A DNA stretch of 64,000 nucleotides from assembly GCA_965221465.1 (NCBI GenBank), contig OZ244892.1:2294001-2358000 (forward strand), in the 5' to 3' direction. Below, one piece after another: positions 61,838 to 64,000 of this stretch. This stretch comes from Azophilus sp965221465. Its GTDB lineage: Bacteria; Pseudomonadota; Gammaproteobacteria; Pseudomonadales; Azotimanducaceae. The notes beneath the pieces were generated by a model, which did no database searches, was not told the origin of the DNA, and worked only from the letters and a program-made list of their open reading frames with translations. The stretch's first letter is position 1, and each line of letters begins with the position of its first letter. The position numbers and the translations under genes were made by a program.

Positions 61838-62585
61838 CGTTCGTCTCCACGTCCGGGCCCTTCAATTGCGCCGCCAGCAGCGCCGAATCCCGGTCTGCAA
61901 GCTGCCTGCGCACGAGCAGGTCGGGGCGGCGCTGCCAGGTTCGCCCGAGCGCCTGGGCACGGCGCCAATCGGCGATTGCGGCATGGTCGCCGCTCAGCAG
62001 CACCGCCGGCACATTCTGGCCGGCGACCGTCTCGGGGCGCGTATAGTGCGGATATTCGAGCAATCCATCAAGGTGCGATTCGCACAGTGCCGATTCGCTG
62101 TTGCCGAGCGTCCCGGGCAGCAGGCGACTGATTGCATCGACGAGCACCATCGCCGGCAGTTCCCCGCCGGCCAGAACATAGTCGCCGATGGACACTTCTT
62201 CGTCGACAGCGAGTTGCAGCACCCGCTCGTCGATTCCCTCGTACCGGCCGCTCACCAATACGAGACTGCTCTCGGCGGCGAACCGCTCCACCCCGGCCTG
62301 GTCGAGGCGCGTTCCCTGAGGAGACAGGCAGATCACCCTGGCCGGCGAAGGCGCCTTGGACTTTGCCTCTTCGATGCTTGCCAACAGCGGTTCGGCCATC
62401 ATCACCATACCGGGGCCGCCGCCGTAGGGGCGGTCGTCCACGGTGCCGTGACGGTCGGCGGCGTGGACCCGCGGGTTGAAAACCTCGATGGAGAGACCGC
62501 CCTGCCGAACGGCACGGCCAAGTACGCCGACCGCCGCGATGCTTTCGATCAGTTCAGGAAACAGGCTGACGACGCCGACCCACAT
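61830..62585 (-). CDS. trmD: tRNA (guanine-N(1)-)-methyltransferase
   Basis: Makes m1G37 to prevent frameshifting. 251 residues. WVGVVSLFPELIESIAAVGV, DDRPYGGGPGMVMMAEPLLA, VICLSPQGTRLDQAGVERFA and LVLVSGRYEGIDERVLQLAV (knotted SAM site), GGELPAMVLVDAISRLLPG. It starts one base after the rimM stop. Confidence 0.97.
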   Translation of the reverse strand: MWVGVVSLFPELIESIAAVGVLGRAVRQGGLSIEVFNPRVHAADRHGTVDDRPYGGGPGMVMMAEPLLASIEEAKSKAPSPARVICLSPQGTRLDQAGVERFAAESSLVLVSGRYEGIDERVLQLAVDEEVSIGDYVLAGGELPAMVLVDAISRLLPGTLGNSESALCESHLDGLLEYPHYTRPETVAGQNVPAVLLSGDHAAIADWRRAQALGRTWQRRPDLLVRRQLADRDSALLAAQLKGPDVETNDA

Positions 62586-62586
62586 C

Positions 62587-63111
62587 TCAGTCGAAATCCA
62601 ACCAGTCGACCTGTAGCAGCCCGTCTTCCAAAACGACCCGGGTCACGTAGCGCGACACAAAGGGAATCATCCTTTCCCGCTCGCCGCCGACGACCAGCAC
62701 ATCGTGAGCGCCGGTTTCGATCAGCCGCTCGACGCTTCCGAGCACCGAACCGTCGCTGTTGATCACTTCGAGACCGACCAGGTCGCGCCAATAGTATTCG
62801 CCGGGTTCGGTCGCCGGAAAGCTGCCCGCCGGCACGCCGATGCGACAGCCGCCGGCCGCGAGGGCCGCGTCCCGGTCGTCGATGCCGGAAAGCCGCGCCA
62901 CGAAGCCATCGCCGTGGGGTCGAATCTCGAGCAAGTCGACAGGTTGCCACACCCCGGAGTGTTGCAGGAACCAGGGCTTGTAGTGCAAAAGGTTTTCGGG
63001 CGGTTGGGTATAGGATGCGATACGCACCCAGCCACGAACGCCATGGGCACCGCCGAGGCGGCCGACGATTACGGGTTCGTCGGCGTCGCTGGAGATTGGG
63101 TTAGTCCGCAT
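62587..63111 (-). CDS. rimM: Ribosome maturation factor RimM
   Basis: Binds S19 during 30S assembly. 174 residues. EPVIVGRLGGAHGVRGWVRI is the N-terminal domain; EYYWRDLVGLEVINSDGSVL and ETGAHDVLVVGGERERMIPF the PRC-barrel domain. The ATG at 63111 lies inside a copy of the 17-mer dispersed repeat, and the next upstream stretch is repeat as well, so the leader and first codons have been shaped by the repeat. Confidence 0.95.
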   Translation of the reverse strand: MRTNPISSDADEPVIVGRLGGAHGVRGWVRIASYTQPPENLLHYKPWFLQHSGVWQPVDLLEIRPHGDGFVARLSGIDDRDAALAAGGCRIGVPAGSFPATEPGEYYWRDLVGLEVINSDGSVLGSVERLIETGAHDVLVVGGERERMIPFVSRYVTRVVLEDGLLQVDWLDFD

Positions 63112-63178
63112 CCGTCACCAACTTCCTGCCGCCGACGCCGATGCACTCGCCCTCGCGACGCAAGTTGGTGACGGATGC
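63108..63178. repeat. Inverted pair of the 17-mer repeat between rpsP and rimM
   Basis: GCATCCGTCACCAACTT at 63,108-63,124 and its exact reverse complement at 63,162-63,178 around a 37-base spacer, forming a perfect 17-bp stem. It spans the whole 70-bp gap between rpsP and rimM and overlaps the rimM start. It could act as a processing site or partial terminator that sets the rpsP to rimM ratio; that is inference. Confidence 0.9.
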
Positions 63179-63181
63179 GCG

Positions 63182-63751
63182 CTATCCGGCCTTGCTGTCG
63201 CCAGCCGCTTCATCCTCTGCAGTGGGCGCTGCCTCGTCGTCGGTACCCCCGGATTCGTCGTCTGTGCCGCCGGCCTCGTCAGCGGCAGCGGAGGCATCGA
63301 CATCCTCGGCGGCCTCTGCGGTTGCTGTCGCGGCCGTGTCGTCAGCGGCACTCGATTCACTTGCAGCCTCTGCCGCAGACGCTTCGATCGCCCCATTCTC
63401 TTCGACAACCGCTGCGTCGGCGGCCGGTGTTTCTTCCGTGCCCTCCGCGGTATCGGCGGGGGCCGGAGCTTCGGTATCGGCAACGGCGCCGGAGGCAAGA
63501 GCGGCTTCGTCGGCACGCGCCTGCTTGATCAGATTGCGCACCCGCTCCGAGGGCTGGGCGCCCACGGAGAGCCAATGCTCCACCCGGTCGAGATCGATGC
63601 GCAAGCGCTCGCTGTGCCCCCTGGCCACCGGATTGAAGAACCCCACCCGTTCGATGAAGCGGCCGTCCCGCGCCGACGCGCGGTCGGTCACCGTGACGTG
63701 ATAGAACGGATTCTTCTTGGCGCCGTGGCGCGCCAGCCGAATCGTCACCAT
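63182..63751 (-). CDS. rpsP: 30S ribosomal protein S16 with long acidic C-terminal tail
   Basis: Residues 1-80 (MVTIRLARHGAKKNPFYHVT; RFIERVGFFNPVA; LDRVEHWLSVGAQPSERVRN) are normal S16, a protein of about 80-90 residues. The frame then continues for about 109 residues of Ala/Glu/Asp/Thr-rich low-complexity sequence without Lys or Arg until the last few residues, giving 189 in all. ATG 63751 starts at the family N-terminus. It is followed by the inverted repeat and rimM, and preceded by ffh. Confidence 0.95.
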   Translation of the reverse strand: MVTIRLARHGAKKNPFYHVTVTDRASARDGRFIERVGFFNPVARGHSERLRIDLDRVEHWLSVGAQPSERVRNLIKQARADEAALASGAVADTEAPAPADTAEGTEETPAADAAVVEENGAIEASAAEAASESSAADDTAATATAEAAEDVDASAAADEAGGTDDESGGTDDEAAPTAEDEAAGDSKAG

Positions 63752-63876
63752 GTTGTGCGGTCCCTCGAACGAAAGGCGCGGTATTCTAATCGCGCGTCCC
63801 GGGGAAAACCACAAGCCCGGCGCGATTCTTGCGCACCGACACCGCCGCAATCAACGGACGGATTCAGGCCCGGCCC

Positions 63877-63912
63877 GCATCCGTCACCAGGTTTCGTCGC
63901 GAGCGCGTCGAG
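63877..63912. repeat. 17-mer core repeat (copy 5)
   Basis: GCATCCGTCACCAGGTT followed by TCGTCGCGAGCGCGTCGAG, matching the flank of copies 1 and 2. It lies in the 172-bp gap between ffh and rpsP, just after the ffh stop. Confidence 0.75.
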
Positions 63913-63923
63913 AGCAGCCCCGG

Positions 63924-64000
63924 CTATCGGCGCCGCATCTGCGGATGTGCCCGTACGCCCTGCAAGCCGCGCATGGCCTTCTGCATGCCCCCCTTGCGGG
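63924..64000 (-). CDS. ffh: Signal recognition particle protein Ffh, C-terminal end only
   Basis: The last 25 codons, reading RKGGMQKAMRGLQGVRAHPQ then MRRR and TAG. The Met/Gly/Lys-rich end resembles the Ffh M-domain tail (KKGGM.K.MR..KG), and ffh directly upstream of rpsP is the conserved order. The rest lies beyond base 64,000, so the call rests on this tail and on synteny. Confidence 0.75.
   Translation of the reverse strand, partial: RKGGMQKAMRGLQGVRAHPQMRRR

Noticed and set aside
1..64000. tRNA, rRNA or phage genes
   Set aside because: No tRNA-like cloverleaf, rRNA-like segment or phage structural gene was recognised on reading both strands; a covariance search was not possible here.

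Overview
The window is a stretch of GC-rich (mostly about 60-70% G+C) chromosome from a gammaproteobacterium that I cannot place to genus. Gene orders that support this are mucD/degQ-lepA-lepB-rnc-era-recO, ffh-rpsP-rimM-trmD-rplS, the sdhE/ygfX pair beside nadB, and the Pseudomonas-type DapD. Many genes overlap as ATGA or GTGA, several start with GTG or TTG, and prfB keeps the classical +1 frameshift site.

Layout. 1-1,941: two overlapping acyl-CoA dehydrogenase genes. 2.3-8.6 kb: dapD and dapE (lysine/diaminopimelate), then gspN-gspC-gspD of type II secretion. 8.9-12.1 kb: plsB and an NnrU-like membrane protein. 12.3-26.6 kb: an accessory region of lower G+C (one 60-base sample near 13.0 kb is about 57%, near 20.9 kb about 55%, near 25.1 kb about 42%). 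It holds a cytochrome P450, an M29/NicX-type metalloenzyme, a divergent glutamine-synthetase-like ligase, a class I glutamine amidotransferase/gamma-glutamyl hydrolase, an ATPase-containing transcriptional regulator, a [3Fe-4S] ferredoxin, a Tat-exported spermidine-dehydrogenase-like flavoenzyme, a dimethylformamidase-like hydrolase, a truncated second copy of the M29-like gene, a frameshifted TonB-dependent receptor and a fragment of another. I read this as a catabolic island for an unknown nitrogenous compound (amine, amide or N-heterocycle). 26.8-30.8 kb: rsmJ, a GNAT/DUF1778 toxin-antitoxin pair, tsaB and moeA. 30.9-40.4 kb: adk, relA, recO, era, rnc, lepB, lepA and a DegP-type protease. 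40.4-44.0 kb: an rseC-like gene, nadB, ygfX, sdhE and ygfZ. 44.0-48.1 kb: a valine/isobutyryl-CoA degradation operon. 48.1-53.6 kb: ung, lysS, prfB and an EF-G paralogue. 54.0-56.3 kb: a TetR regulator and an IS110-family element. 56.4-64.0 kb: recJ, hom, dsbC, xerD, then rplS-trmD-rimM-rpsP and the end of ffh.

Repeats are the second theme. One dispersed element (three copies, at 16.2, 38.8 and 54.8/56.3 kb) carries 32-base complementary arms. One stem position shows a compensatory double change between copies, and the third copy is split in its loop by the IS110 element. A second dispersed family has the 17-mer core GCATCCGTCACCAACTT (five sites; at 63.1 kb it forms an inverted pair that supplies the rimM start codon). 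There are also hairpin-bearing tandem repeats of 45 bp (3.5 kb) and 100 bp (60.3 kb), and a 20-bp triplet at 19.3 kb. No tRNA, rRNA or CRISPR array was seen.
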